Below are positions 1-10,237 of a DNA stretch of 64,000 nt, in pieces (the stretch's first letter is position 1; every line of letters begins with the position of its first letter). The position numbers and the translations under genes were made by a program. The notes below the pieces were generated by a model. The model was not told where the DNA came from. It searched no databases and worked only from the letters and a program-made list of their open reading frames with translations. This DNA comes from Pseudomonas entomophila (lineage in GTDB: Bacteria; Pseudomonadota; Gammaproteobacteria; Pseudomonadales; Pseudomonadaceae), in NCBI RefSeq assembly GCF_029478665.1, contig NZ_JARPQB010000040.1:1-64000 (forward strand). The letters run 5' to 3'.

Positions 1-33
1 CTCACTCCAGATTCTAATCCCCCATCAAGACAC

Positions 34-147
34 AAGCGGCTTTGTGCCGCGAAAGGGTCGCAGCGCGACCCCCCGGATATCGGCGGCGCTGCAATGATTG
101 TTGGGGCTGCCCTGCAGCCCTTTCGCGGCACAAGGCCGCTCCTACAG
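34..147. repeat. REP pair (GCGGCCTTGTGCCGC type)
   Basis: Two inverted copies of a Pseudomonas REP palindrome. The right copy ends with the usual CCGCTCCTACAG tail. The left copy lacks the GTAGGAGC head and begins inside the palindrome, so it looks eroded. The element lies upstream of ppnN, and nothing else is recognisable in positions 1-253. Confidence 0.8.
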
Positions 148-253
148 GTGCCCCACCAGCTGCCGGGTTTTCACAAGCCCCCTCGTTGCCACGCACATTT
201 GCTTGTATGGTGTTGTCCAAGAAGGATGTTTTACCCGCACAGGAAAGACTTAC

Positions 254-1627
254 ATGCCCCAACGCAATGTCATCAACGCCTCCGTCAGCCCCAAGGGCAG
301 CCTGGAGACGCTGTCGCAACGTGAAGTCCAGCAACTGAGCGAAGTCGGTACCGGCAGCCTCTACACCCTCTTCCGCCAGTGCGCCCTGGCCATCCTCAAC
401 ACCGGCGCCCATGTCGACAACGCCAAGACCATCCTCGAGGCCTACAAGGACTTCGAGGTGCGCATCCACCAACAGGACCGCGGCGTGCGCCTTGAACTGC
501 TCAACGCGCCGGCCGATGCCTTCGTCGATGGCGAGATGATCGCCAGCACCCGGGAAATGCTGTTCAGCGCCCTGCGCGACATCGTCTACACCGAAAGCGA
601 GCTGGCCAGCCAGCGCATCGACCTGGAAAGCTCCCAGGGCCTCACCGACTATGTCTTCCACCTGCTGCGCAACGCCCGCACCCTGCGCCCGGGCGTGGAA
701 CCGAAGATGGTGGTGTGCTGGGGCGGCCACTCGATCAGCAGCGAGGAATACCAGTACACCAAGAAGGTCGGCCACGAGCTGGGCCTGCGCAAGCTGGACG
801 TCTGCACCGGGTGCGGCCCGGGCGTGATGAAAGGCCCGATGAAGGGCGCCACCATCGCCCACGCCAAGCAGCGCATGCACGGCAGCCGCTACCTCGGTTT
901 GACCGAGCCGGGCATCATCGCCGCCGAGGCACCCAACCCGATCGTCAACGAGCTGGTGATCCTGCCGGACATCGAGAAGCGCCTGGAGGCCTTCGTCCGT
1001 GTCGGCCACGGCATCATCATCTTCCCCGGCGGCGCCGGCACCGCCGAGGAATTCCTCTACCTGCTCGGCATCCTCATGCACCCGGACAACCAGGACCTGC
1101 CATTCCCGGTGGTCCTCACCGGCCCGCGCAGCGCCGAGCCGTTCCTGCAGCAACTGCACGCCTTCGTCGGCGCAACCTTGGGCGAAGCCGCCCAGCGCCA
1201 CTACCAGATCATCATCGACGACCCGGCCGAAGTGGCCCGCCACATGGTCGAGGGGTTGAAGGAGGTCAAGCAGTTCCGCCGCGAGCGCAACGATGCCTTC
1301 CATTTCAACTGGCTGCTGAAGATCGCCGAAGGCTTCCAGCATCCGTTCGACCCGACCCACGAGAACATGGCCGCGCTGGCCCTGCGCCGCGACCTGCCGC
1401 CCCACGAACTGGCGGCCAACCTGCGCCGGGCGTTCTCCGGCATCGTCGCTGGCAACGTCAAGGACAAGGGCATCCGCCTGATCGAAGAATACGGCCCTTA
1501 CCAGATCCGCGGTGACGCGGCGATCCTCGACCCGCTGGGGCGCCTGCTGCAGGCGTTTGTCGACCAGCACCGGATGAAGCTGCCAGGTGGCGCGGCCTAT
1601 GTGCCGTGCTACCAGGTCGTGACTTGA
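254..1627 (+). CDS. ppnN: Pyrimidine/purine nucleotide 5'-monophosphate nucleosidase PpnN (LOG family)
   Basis: 457 residues, close to the usual length of the family (E. coli PpnN/YgdH). PpnN hydrolyses the N-glycosidic bond of nucleoside 5'-monophosphates, giving free base and ribose 5-phosphate, and is a cytosolic (p)ppGpp-responsive enzyme. The LOG-type Rossmann core is visible: a VCWGGHSIS segment near residue 155 and the signature PGGAGTAEEF near residue 260. A longer frame opens upstream, but the ATG at 254 follows AGGAAAG at 241 and starts with the family N-terminus MPQRNVI. The gene stands alone, and a GC-rich hairpin follows the stop. No defect is seen. Confidence 0.93.
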   Translation: MPQRNVINASVSPKGSLETLSQREVQQLSEVGTGSLYTLFRQCALAILNTGAHVDNAKTILEAYKDFEVRIHQQDRGVRLELLNAPADAFVDGEMIASTREMLFSALRDIVYTESELASQRIDLESSQGLTDYVFHLLRNARTLRPGVEPKMVVCWGGHSISSEEYQYTKKVGHELGLRKLDVCTGCGPGVMKGPMKGATIAHAKQRMHGSRYLGLTEPGIIAAEAPNPIVNELVILPDIEKRLEAFVRVGHGIIIFPGGAGTAEEFLYLLGILMHPDNQDLPFPVVLTGPRSAEPFLQQLHAFVGATLGEAAQRHYQIIIDDPAEVARHMVEGLKEVKQFRRERNDAFHFNWLLKIAEGFQHPFDPTHENMAALALRRDLPPHELAANLRRAFSGIVAGNVKDKGIRLIEEYGPYQIRGDAAILDPLGRLLQAFVDQHRMKLPGGAAYVPCYQVVT

Positions 1628-1631
1628 GACA

Positions 1632-1662
1632 CCCCGGGGCCGCATCGCGGCCCCTCCTCCAT
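1632..1662 (+). terminator. Hairpin terminator after ppnN
   Basis: GGGGCCGC (1636-1643), a 3-nt loop and GCGGCCCC (1647-1654) form an 8-bp GC stem just after the ppnN stop, followed by a short pyrimidine tract rather than a clean U run. Confidence 0.6.
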
Positions 1663-2062
1663 CCCGCCCCGCACCATCAGTCACATGCCGTGACATCTCG
1701 CCAACGTTTGCGCAAAAAAACACCGCAATAAAAATGACCAGCGGGTCACTTTAATGCCCGTTCGTCTCCTACACTCCAGTTTCGGCCCGCGAATTGCTCG
1801 GAAAAAGTGACGTAAAAAAGTCGAACTTTCCGAAATACGGGCAGGTCAGGAACTAAGTAGGCCAACGCAAAGGGACTTCCTCACGCCAGGCCAACCCACC
1901 CCAGCCAGTCCACGCGCCTTTCGGCCGGAATGCCGCACGTGTCGCGCTTGCGCGCACAGCTTTGGGGCAAGGATCGCACTACGAAGATGCAGTGACCAAA
2001 CCAGAGAGAACCAGAACGCGCCAACGCCACGCACCTGAAATGCACATGGGACGGAGAGAAGT
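1663..2062 (+). promoter_or_regulatory. Leader/promoter region of the glgA operon
   Basis: Four hundred bases without a credible gene. It holds an AT-rich patch at 1710-1830 where a promoter is likely. A small dyad lies inside it: TGACC at 1735-1739 and GGTCA at 1744-1748. No consensus sigma-70 pair could be chosen with confidence. A purine-rich ribosome binding site (GGAGAGAAG) sits just before the glgA ATG. Confidence 0.4.
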
Positions 2063-3622
2063 ATGATCAGTGCCGCTGTCGAACCTCACGTAGACGCATT
2101 CAACCCGGACAACCGCGAACCGCTCACTGCGGATTTCGCTCCGACAGCCAAGGCACCTGGCGCCCAGCGCCAGCACAACCCGAACAAGCGCAAGATCCTG
2201 TTCGTCACCTCGGAGATCGCCGACCTGGTCAAGACCGGCGGCCTGGGCGATGTCTCCGCGGCCCTGCCCCGGGCCCTGGCGCACCTGCACGATGTTCGCG
2301 TGCTGATCCCCGGCTACCGCCAGGTGGTCGAAAGCGACAACCCCATCCATATCGTCGGCGAGCTGGGCGGCCATGCCGCGCTGCCACCGTGCAAGATCGG
2401 GCGCATGGACCTGGCCGACGGCCTGGTGATCTACGTGCTGATCTGCCCCGAGCTGTACCAGCGCGACGGCACCCCCTACGGCGCCAACAATGGCCGCGAC
2501 TGGCCGGACAACCATATCCGCTTCGCCCGCCTGGGCCTGGCCGCGGCCGAGATCGCCGCCGGCGAAGGCATGGCCCACTGGCGCCCGGACCTGGTGCACG
2601 CCCACGACTGGCCGGCTGGCCTGGCCCCGGCCTACATGCACTGGCGCGGCCTGAGCACACCGACCCTGTTCACCATCCACAACCTCGCCTACCAGGGCGT
2701 GTACAGCCGTGGCTGCAGCCCGGAGCTGGCGATCCCGGACCACGCCATGCAGCAGGAAGGCATGGAGTTCTACGGCAAGCTGTCGTTCCTCAAGGCGGGG
2801 CTTGCCTATTCCAGCCACATCACCACGGTCAGCGCCACCTATGCCCGGGAGATCACCACGCCCGAGTTCGGCTGCGGGCTGGACGGTTTCCTCGCCAGCA
2901 AGGCCCAGCAAGGCCTGCTCGGCGGCATCCCCAACGGCATCGACGAGAGCTGGGACTCGGCCACCGACCAGCACCTGCACCACAACTTCAGCATCAACGA
3001 CTGGGCCGGCAAGGCGCGCAACGCCCAGCAGGTGCGCGAGCTGTTCGCGCTGGAACCGTCCGAAGGGCCGTTGTTCGCGGTGGTGTCGCGGCTGGTCTAC
3101 CAGAAAGGCCTGGACCTGACCCTGGGCGTGGCCGACGCCATCGTCGAGCAAGGCGGCCAGCTGGCGATCATCGGCCGAGGCGAGCCGGAAGAAGAACAGG
3201 CCATGCGCGAACTCGCCCTGCGCCACCCGGGCCGCATCGGCGTGCGCATCGGTTTCAACGAGACCGACGCCCGGCGCATGTTCGCCGGTTCCGACTTCCT
3301 GCTGATGCCCTCGCGCTACGAGCCCTGCGGCCTGAGCCAGATGTACGCCCAGCGCTTCGGCTCGCTGCCGGTGGCGCGCAACACCGGCGGGCTGGCCGAC
3401 ACCATCGAGAACGGCGTGACCGGTTTCCTGTTCGACGACTCGACCGTCGACAGCTACCGCGAGGCCCTTGAACGCGCCTTCTATGTGTACGGCAAGAAGC
3501 ACCTGCTCAACGCCATGCGCTGCCTGTCGATGACCCAACCCTTCAACTGGTGCCAGGCCGTGGAACCCTACGCCCGTTTGTACGAGGACCTGGTCAAGCA
3601 GGCGCACTTCGCCCACTACTGA
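2063..3622 (+). CDS. glgA: Glycogen (alpha-1,4-glucan) synthase GlgA, GT5
   Basis: 519 residues. Transfers glucosyl units from ADP-glucose. In GlgE-pathway bacteria the related activity can also make maltose-1-phosphate. The GT5 N-terminal sugar-nucleotide loop is KTGGLGD (K57-D63), and the C-terminal catalytic segment SRYEPCGLSQ is intact. About 40 poorly conserved residues precede the usual start of the fold (KILFVTSE), so this protein carries an N-terminal extension. The extension has no upstream alternative, and the ATG at 2063 has a good ribosome binding site. It is the first gene of a tightly packed plus-strand operon with treZ, malQ and treY. Confidence 0.95.
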   Translation: MISAAVEPHVDAFNPDNREPLTADFAPTAKAPGAQRQHNPNKRKILFVTSEIADLVKTGGLGDVSAALPRALAHLHDVRVLIPGYRQVVESDNPIHIVGELGGHAALPPCKIGRMDLADGLVIYVLICPELYQRDGTPYGANNGRDWPDNHIRFARLGLAAAEIAAGEGMAHWRPDLVHAHDWPAGLAPAYMHWRGLSTPTLFTIHNLAYQGVYSRGCSPELAIPDHAMQQEGMEFYGKLSFLKAGLAYSSHITTVSATYAREITTPEFGCGLDGFLASKAQQGLLGGIPNGIDESWDSATDQHLHHNFSINDWAGKARNAQQVRELFALEPSEGPLFAVVSRLVYQKGLDLTLGVADAIVEQGGQLAIIGRGEPEEEQAMRELALRHPGRIGVRIGFNETDARRMFAGSDFLLMPSRYEPCGLSQMYAQRFGSLPVARNTGGLADTIENGVTGFLFDDSTVDSYREALERAFYVYGKKHLLNAMRCLSMTQPFNWCQAVEPYARLYEDLVKQAHFAHY

Positions 3623-3637
3623 GACAGGGAGCGCACG

Positions 3638-5380
3638 ATGCACAGGCATGGCGCACAGTTGCTGGACGCCACGTCGGCGCGCTTCGCCCTCTGGGCACCG
3701 GATGCGCGCAGCGTGAGCGTGGTGATCGGGCAACGACCGCCCGTCGAACTGCAGGCCGAGGGCGATGGCGGGTACAGCGTGGTCACCGCCTGCCAGGCGG
3801 GTGAGCGTTATCACTTTCAGATCGACGATGAGCTGCAGGTGGCCGACCCGGCCTCGCGCTACCAGCCCGAAGGCGTACAGGGCCCCAGCGCGCTGGTGGA
3901 CCTGAGCGGCTACGCCTGGCAACACCCATGGCAGGGCCGGCCCTGGCATGAGGCCGTGATCCAGGAGTTGCACGTCGGCCTGCTCGGCGGTTATCCCGGT
4001 GTCGCCGAGGTATTGCCACGCCTGGCTGCGCTCGGCATCAGCGCCATCGAGCTGATGCCCCTGGGGCAGTTCCCGGGCGAGCGCAACTGGGGTTATGACG
4101 GTGTGCTGCCCTTCGCGCCTCAACACAGCTATGGCACGCCACGGGAGCTTTTCGACCTGGTCGACAGTGCCCATGGCCACGGCCTGATGGTGCTGGTGGA
4201 CGTGGTCTACAACCACTTCGGGCCCGACGGCAACTACCTGCACCACTATGCCAGCCCGTTCTTTCGCGACGACCGGCAGACGCCCTGGGGCGCGGCCATC
4301 GACTTCCGCCGGCCGGAGGTGCGCGAGTACTTCATCCAGAATGCGCTGATGTGGCTGTGCGACTACCGCTGCGACGGGCTGCGCCTGGATGCCGTGCACG
4401 CCATCGACCAGCCGGACTTCCTGGTCGAGCTGGCACAGCGGGTGCGCGCCGCCGTCGAGCCGGGGCGGCAAGTCTGGTTGGTGCTGGAAAACGAACACAA
4501 CCAGGCCTCGCTGCTGCAGCAAGGCTTCGACGCCCAGTGGAACGACGACGGCCACAATGCCCTGCATGTGCTGCTGACCGGTGAAACAGAGGGCTACTAC
4601 GCCGACTACGCGAAACGCCCCATCGAACAATTGGCCCGCTGCCTTGTCGAGGGTTTCGCATTCCAGGGCCAGTCCGATCGCCATGGCGTGCCACGGGGCG
4701 AGCCCAGCGGGCACCTGGCGCCCACTGCGTTCGTGCTGTTCCTGCAGAACCATGACCAGGTTGGCAACCGCGCCCTGGGCGAACGCTTGAGCCGCCTGTG
4801 CCCGCCACAGGCCTTGCGCGCCGCCACCGCGTTGTTGCTGCTGGCGCCAATGATCCCGCTGCTGTTCATGGGTGACGACGAGGGTAGCCGCGAGCCGTTC
4901 CTGTTCTTCACCGACTTCCATGACGAACTGGCCGATGCCGTGCGCGAAGGCCGGCGCGGTGAGTTCGCCCATTTCAGCGCCTTCACCGACCTGCGGCAGC
5001 GCGAGCTCATCCCCGATCCCAATGCCGAAACCACCTTCGACACCTCCAGGCTGCACCACAAGGAAGTGCTGGCTGGCTGGCACGGCCTGTATCAGCAACT
5101 GCTCGACCTGCGCAGGCGCCACATCATCCCGCGCCTGCCCGGCACCCGCGCCCTGGGCGCCGACGTGCTGGGCGACAAGGCACTGACCGCCCGCTGGCGC
5201 CTGGGTGATGGCCACGTGCTGCGCATCGACCTCAACCTCGACGCGCAGCCGCAACCGGCACAGCTGCCGCCCCTGGAGCGGCGCTTGTACGACAGCAGCG
5301 ACAACGCCCATCCCGACTCGACGTTGGCCGCGCACAGTTGCGTGGTCAGCCTGCTGCCCCCCGACCAGGAGACGCCATGA
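3638..5380 (+). CDS. treZ: Malto-oligosyltrehalose trehalohydrolase TreZ, GH13
   Basis: 580 residues. Hydrolyses the alpha-1,4 bond next to the terminal trehalose made by TreY and so releases trehalose. An N-terminal CBM48/E-set domain (about residues 10-95) precedes the TIM barrel. The catalytic nucleophile is D251 in GLRLDAVHAI, the acid/base is E284 in LVLENEHN, and the NHD motif of region IV is present. It begins 15 bases after glgA behind GGGAG. Its last codon overlaps the malQ start as ATGA, which implies translational coupling. Confidence 0.95.
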   Translation: MHRHGAQLLDATSARFALWAPDARSVSVVIGQRPPVELQAEGDGGYSVVTACQAGERYHFQIDDELQVADPASRYQPEGVQGPSALVDLSGYAWQHPWQGRPWHEAVIQELHVGLLGGYPGVAEVLPRLAALGISAIELMPLGQFPGERNWGYDGVLPFAPQHSYGTPRELFDLVDSAHGHGLMVLVDVVYNHFGPDGNYLHHYASPFFRDDRQTPWGAAIDFRRPEVREYFIQNALMWLCDYRCDGLRLDAVHAIDQPDFLVELAQRVRAAVEPGRQVWLVLENEHNQASLLQQGFDAQWNDDGHNALHVLLTGETEGYYADYAKRPIEQLARCLVEGFAFQGQSDRHGVPRGEPSGHLAPTAFVLFLQNHDQVGNRALGERLSRLCPPQALRAATALLLLAPMIPLLFMGDDEGSREPFLFFTDFHDELADAVREGRRGEFAHFSAFTDLRQRELIPDPNAETTFDTSRLHHKEVLAGWHGLYQQLLDLRRRHIIPRLPGTRALGADVLGDKALTARWRLGDGHVLRIDLNLDAQPQPAQLPPLERRLYDSSDNAHPDSTLAAHSCVVSLLPPDQETP

Positions 5381-7446
5381 GCGAGCAACCCCTCCATCGC
5401 CTGGCCGCCCGGGTGGGCCTGGCCCGCGACTGGATCGACGCCAACAACCGTCCGCAGCAGGTGAGCGACGACGTATTGCGCCAAGTGCTGCAAGGCCTGG
5501 GTCACCCGGCCCACGACCGCGCGGCGATCGACGCCAGCCTGCGCGCCGTCGAGCAGGCCGAGGACAGCGAACACCTGCCACCGTTGCTGACCGTCGACAG
5601 CGGCCAGCCGCTCGACCTGCAACGCTACTTCAGTGCCGCAAGCACCGCGCGATGCATCCTCGAAGACGGTACGCCACGCACCTTGCAACTGGACACCCAG
5701 GCCCGCCTGCCGGGCGAACTGCCGCTGGGTTACCACCAGCTGGACATCGACGGCCGAACTTTCACCGTGGCGGTGGCGCCCGCGCGCTGCCATGCCCTGC
5801 AGGACCGCGTGCAGCAAACACCGCCCCGCTGCTGGGGCCTGGCGGTGCAGTTGTACAGCCTGCGTCGCCCCGGCGATGGCGGCCATGGCGACTGCCTGGC
5901 CCTGGAGCAGCTGGCACGCAGCGCCGCCGAACGCGGCGCCGATGCCCTGGCGATCAGCCCGATCCATGCGTTGTCGATCGTCGACCAGCAGCACTACAGC
6001 CCCTACTCGCCCTCCAGCCGCCTGCTGCTCAACACCCTGTACGCCAGCCCCGCCGCCCTGCTGGGCGAGCGCGCCGTGCGCATGGCGATCGAGGCCTGCG
6101 GCCTGGAACAGACGCTCGAAGACCTGGAGCAGCGCCCGCTGGTCGACTGGCCACGGGCCGCCGACGCCCGCCTGCGCCTGCTCGAGGCGCTCTACCACGA
6201 CTTCAGCCAGGGCGATCACCCGCTGCGCGAAGATTTCGACGGTTTCCGCGCCGGCGGCGGTGAAAAGCTCGAGCACCACTGCCGCTTCGAAGTGCTGCAG
6301 GCCCACGCCCTGGAACACGGCCTGGGCGCCGACTGGCGCACCTGGCCGGCGGCCTGGCACGACCCCTACCACCCGGAAGTCGAAGCCTTCGCCCATGCCT
6401 ACCCCGCCCGCGTGGAGTTCCATGCCTTCTGCCAGTGGCTGACCGAACGCAGCCTGCAACGGGCCCAGGACGCCGCGCGCGGCAACGGCATGGCCATCGG
6501 CCTGATCGCCGACCTGGCGGTGGGCGCCGACGGTGCCGGCAGCCAGGCCTGGAGCCGCCAGGACGAGCTGCTGGCCGACCTCAAGGTCGGCGCGCCCCCG
6601 GATATTCTCAACCGCGCCGGGCAGGATTGGGGCATCTGCGCGTTCTCGCCCGAAGGCCTCAGGCGCAACGGCTTCCGCGCCTTCATCGAGATGCTGCGGG
6701 CCAACCTGGCCCATGCCGGCGGCCTGCGTATCGACCATGTGATGGGCCTGCGCCGGTTGTGGCTGGTCCCCCGTGGCGCCAAGCCCAGCGAGGGCGCCTA
6801 CCTGGAGTACCCACTGGACGACCTGCTGCGCCTGCTGGCCCTGGAGTCGGTACGCCACCAGGCGATTATCCTCGGCGAAGACCTCGGCACTGTGCCCGAA
6901 GGCCTGCGTGAACGCCTGGCTGACAAGGCCGTGCTGGGCATGCGCGTACTCCCCTTCGAACAAGCCTCGCCTGGGCATTTCACGCCGATCCTCGACTGGC
7001 CCGACAACGCCCTGGCCACCACCGGCACCCATGACCTCGCGCCCCTGGCCGGCTGGCTGGCGGGCCGCGATATCGACTGGAGCCACCGCCTGAAGCTGAT
7101 CGAGGCCGCCACCGAGTTGCACTGGCGGCATACCCGGGCGCTGGAGCGCGACGGCTTGCGTCGCACCCTGGAACAGAACTACGGCCCGCAAGCGGACGAC
7201 AGCGCGCTGATCGACGCCGCGATCCGCTACGTCGGGCACACCCGCGCCCCGCTGGTGCTGGTGCCCCTGGAGGACCTGCTGGGCTGCGACGAACAACCCA
7301 ACCTGCCCGGCACCACCGAAGGCCACCCCAACTGGCGGCGACACTTCAGGACACCCGTGCGCGACCTGCTCGACGACGAGGACGCCGCCCGCCGCCTGGA
7401 GCTGCTGGCCCAGGCCCGCGAGCAGGCCTGGGAGCGTGACCGGTGA
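5377..7446 (+). CDS. malQ: 4-alpha-glucanotransferase MalQ (amylomaltase, GH77)
   Basis: 689 residues when started at the ATG at 5377, which overlaps the treZ stop (ATGA) and is preceded by CAGGAGA. A longer in-frame opening upstream is inside treZ and is not preferred. MalQ disproportionates maltodextrins, releasing glucose and building longer chains. The GH77 nucleophile is D453 in GLRIDHVMG and the acid/base is E501 in ILGEDLG. Its role here is probably to lengthen or recycle the short maltodextrins that TreY/TreZ and GlgX leave. Confidence 0.94.
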   Translation: MSEQPLHRLAARVGLARDWIDANNRPQQVSDDVLRQVLQGLGHPAHDRAAIDASLRAVEQAEDSEHLPPLLTVDSGQPLDLQRYFSAASTARCILEDGTPRTLQLDTQARLPGELPLGYHQLDIDGRTFTVAVAPARCHALQDRVQQTPPRCWGLAVQLYSLRRPGDGGHGDCLALEQLARSAAERGADALAISPIHALSIVDQQHYSPYSPSSRLLLNTLYASPAALLGERAVRMAIEACGLEQTLEDLEQRPLVDWPRAADARLRLLEALYHDFSQGDHPLREDFDGFRAGGGEKLEHHCRFEVLQAHALEHGLGADWRTWPAAWHDPYHPEVEAFAHAYPARVEFHAFCQWLTERSLQRAQDAARGNGMAIGLIADLAVGADGAGSQAWSRQDELLADLKVGAPPDILNRAGQDWGICAFSPEGLRRNGFRAFIEMLRANLAHAGGLRIDHVMGLRRLWLVPRGAKPSEGAYLEYPLDDLLRLLALESVRHQAIILGEDLGTVPEGLRERLADKAVLGMRVLPFEQASPGHFTPILDWPDNALATTGTHDLAPLAGWLAGRDIDWSHRLKLIEAATELHWRHTRALERDGLRRTLEQNYGPQADDSALIDAAIRYVGHTRAPLVLVPLEDLLGCDEQPNLPGTTEGHPNWRRHFRTPVRDLLDDEDAARRLELLAQAREQAWERDR

Positions 7447-10217
7447 AAGCGCTGACCGCGACCCTGCGCCTGCAACTGCACAGCGACTTCACCCTCGATG
7501 ACGCGGTGCCGCTGGTGCCTTATTTCGCCCGGCTCGGCATCAGCCATGTCTACGCCTCGCCGATCCTCACCGCGCGCACAGGCTCACGCCACGGCTATGA
7601 CGTGGTCGACCCGACCCGGGTCAACCCGGAGCTGGGTGGCGAGGCGGCGCTGGAGCGCCTGGTGGCCGCCCTGCGCCAGCACGGGATGGGGCTGATCCTC
7701 GACACGGTGTCCAACCACATGGCCGTGGGCGGCGCCGACAACCCCTGGTGGCAGAGCCTGCTGGCCTGGGGGCGGCGCAGCCCGTACGCGAGTTTCTTCG
7801 ATATCCAGTGGCACTCCAGCGACCCGCTGCTGGCCGGGCAACTGCTGCTGCCCTTCCTCGGCAGCGACTACGGCGTGGCCTTGCGCGACGGTGAGATCCC
7901 GCTGACCTTCGACGCGGACCAGGGCCTGTTCGAGGTCGCCCATCATCAACACCGTTTCCCGATCTGCCCGCTGGACTACGGGCGCATCCTCGGCCAGGCC
8001 GAGGACCCTCGCCTGCACGCCCTGGCCCAGCGTTTCAGCGCCCTGCACGAAGCCGTCGAGCCGCTGGCCGACGCCTTGCCCCTGCACCGCGAGCTGGCAC
8101 GCCTGGCCACTGCCGGAGCGCGCCTCGAGGGCGCCCTCGCCGCCTTCGACAGCTGCGACGCGGCGGGCTTCAAGCGCCTGCACCTGCTGCTCGAACGCCA
8201 GGTCTACCGCCTGGCCAGCTGGCGCACCGCCGCCGACGACATCAACTGGCGGCGCTTCTTCGACATCAATGAACTGGGTGGCCTGCGGGTGGAACGCCCG
8301 GAAGTGTTCGAGGCGACCCACGCCAAGTTGTTCGAGCTGATCGAGCGGGGGCTGGTGGATGGCCTGCGCATCGACCATATCGACGGCCTCGCCGAGCCAC
8401 GCCGCTACTGCCGCAACCTGCGACGGCGCGTAGAGCGGTTGTTGGCGCGCCGCCCTGTGCAGGCCGCCATCGAGCACTTCCCGATCTACGTGGAGAAGAT
8501 TCTCGGCACGGACGAACACCTGCACCGTGACTGGCTCACCGATGGCACCACCGGCTACGAATTCATGAACCAGGTATCGCTGCTGCAGCACGACCCTGCC
8601 GGCGAAGCCCCCTTGGGCGACCTGTGGCGCGATGTCAGCGAACGCCCCGACTTCCCGGACGAAGTGCGCGAGGCCCGCCACCTGGTGCTCAACGCCAGCC
8701 TGGCCGGCGACTGCGAGTCGGTGGCCCAGGCCCTGCTACAGGTGGCCCGCGACGACCTGATGACCCGCGACCTCACCCTGGGGGCCATCCGTCGCGCATT
8801 GCAAGCACTGGTCGAGCACTATCCGGTGTACCGCACCTACATCCATGCCGGGGGCCGCCCCAGCGAGGACGAAGCATGCTTCCAGCAGGCACTGGCCGGC
8901 GCACGCCGGTCACTGGGTGAAGCCGACTGGCCGTTGCTCGATCACCTGGAGCAGTGGCTCGGCGGACAGCCCTGGCGCCAGCTGCCGCCTGGCCGAGCAC
9001 GCAAGCACCGGCGCCACGCCTGCGTACGCTTTCAGCAATTGACCGCGCCGAGCGCCGCCAAGGCGGTGGAGGACACCGCCTTCTACCGCTCCGGCCGCCT
9101 GCTGTCGCGCAACGATGTCGGTTTCGACGCCGAACGCTTCAGCGCCGATCCCGCCTGGTTCCACAACGAGGCGCAACGGCGCCTGCGCGACTTCCCCGAC
9201 AACCTGCTGGCCACCGCCACCCATGACCACAAGCGTGGCGAGGACTGCCGCGCCCGCCTGGCGCTGCTCAGCGAGCGTGGGCCCTGGCTGGCCAGCCGCT
9301 TCGAGCATTGGCACGAACTGGCCACACCCTTGCGCACGGCGTTGGAAGATGGCGTCGCGCCCAGCCCGGGCGATGAGCTGATGCTGTACCAGACCCTGCT
9401 CGGCAGTTGGCCACTGGACCTTGACCTGCACGATGCCGTGGCCCTGCGCGCCTATGCCGAACGCATTCGTCAGTGGCAATGCAAGGCGCTGCGCGAAGCC
9501 AAGTTGCGCAGCAGCTGGGCGGCGCCCAACGAAGCCTATGAACAGGCCTGCGCCGAGTATGTCGACGGCCTGTTGCTGGACGACGAGAACCAGCAACTGC
9601 GCCAGTCCCTGCACGACGCCGCGCGCCGCCTCGATTGCCCCGGCGCCCTCAATGGCCTGGCCCAGTGCCTGCTACGCATGACCACCCCCGGCGTGCCCGA
9701 CCTGTACCAGGGCAACGAGTACTGGGACCTGTCGCTGGTCGACCCGGACAACCGCCGCCCGGTGGACTACGCGGCAAGGCGGGCCAGCCTGGACGACAGC
9801 GCGACGTCGGCCGAACTGCTCGCCCACTGGCGCGATGGGCGCATCAAGCAAGCGTTGCTCGCGCGGGTACTGGATTGCCGGCAGGCCCACCCCGAGCTGT
9901 TCCAGCGTGGCGCCTACCTGCCGCTCACCGTGCGCGGGCGTCACGCTGACCAGGTGCTCGCCTTCGCCCGCCTGGGCGAGGGCGAACGCGCCGTCATCGT
10001 CGTACCGAGGCTGGCCAGCGCCCTGCTGGGCAACGCCCCGACCCCCTTGATCCCGGCGCAGAACTGGGACGATACCCGGCTGACCTTGCCGTTCGCCTTG
10101 TCGCCTGCCAACTGTTCGGGACTTTTCGCCGGTGCCGCGGTCACCCCTTCAAGGGAGTTGTTGTTGAGCACCGTGCTGGCGGAGTTTCCGGTCAATGTGT
10201 TGATTGATCATGCCTAA
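7443..10217 (+). CDS. treY: Malto-oligosyltrehalose synthase TreY, GH13
   Basis: 924 residues, the large size typical of TreY. It isomerises the reducing end of an alpha-1,4-glucan into a trehalosyl unit. The GTG start at 7443 overlaps the malQ stop as GTGA. The nucleophile is D311 in LRIDHIDG and the acid/base is E351 in IYVEKILG. The C-terminal region contains the family's TATHDHKRGED stretch. Fourth gene of the glgA-treZ-malQ-treY run, and coupled to malQ. Confidence 0.95.
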   Translation: MKALTATLRLQLHSDFTLDDAVPLVPYFARLGISHVYASPILTARTGSRHGYDVVDPTRVNPELGGEAALERLVAALRQHGMGLILDTVSNHMAVGGADNPWWQSLLAWGRRSPYASFFDIQWHSSDPLLAGQLLLPFLGSDYGVALRDGEIPLTFDADQGLFEVAHHQHRFPICPLDYGRILGQAEDPRLHALAQRFSALHEAVEPLADALPLHRELARLATAGARLEGALAAFDSCDAAGFKRLHLLLERQVYRLASWRTAADDINWRRFFDINELGGLRVERPEVFEATHAKLFELIERGLVDGLRIDHIDGLAEPRRYCRNLRRRVERLLARRPVQAAIEHFPIYVEKILGTDEHLHRDWLTDGTTGYEFMNQVSLLQHDPAGEAPLGDLWRDVSERPDFPDEVREARHLVLNASLAGDCESVAQALLQVARDDLMTRDLTLGAIRRALQALVEHYPVYRTYIHAGGRPSEDEACFQQALAGARRSLGEADWPLLDHLEQWLGGQPWRQLPPGRARKHRRHACVRFQQLTAPSAAKAVEDTAFYRSGRLLSRNDVGFDAERFSADPAWFHNEAQRRLRDFPDNLLATATHDHKRGEDCRARLALLSERGPWLASRFEHWHELATPLRTALEDGVAPSPGDELMLYQTLLGSWPLDLDLHDAVALRAYAERIRQWQCKALREAKLRSSWAAPNEAYEQACAEYVDGLLLDDENQQLRQSLHDAARRLDCPGALNGLAQCLLRMTTPGVPDLYQGNEYWDLSLVDPDNRRPVDYAARRASLDDSATSAELLAHWRDGRIKQALLARVLDCRQAHPELFQRGAYLPLTVRGRHADQVLAFARLGEGERAVIVVPRLASALLGNAPTPLIPAQNWDDTRLTLPFALSPANCSGLFAGAAVTPSRELLLSTVLAEFPVNVLIDHA

Positions 10218-10237
10218 CTGCATTCAGGAGCGTCGTG

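Noticed and set aside
1979..5581. A 1200-codon open frame antisense to glgA and treZ
   Set aside because: Typical of high-GC DNA. It has no ribosome binding site, has low-complexity His/Gln/Val/Gly composition, and overlaps two strongly supported genes on the other strand.
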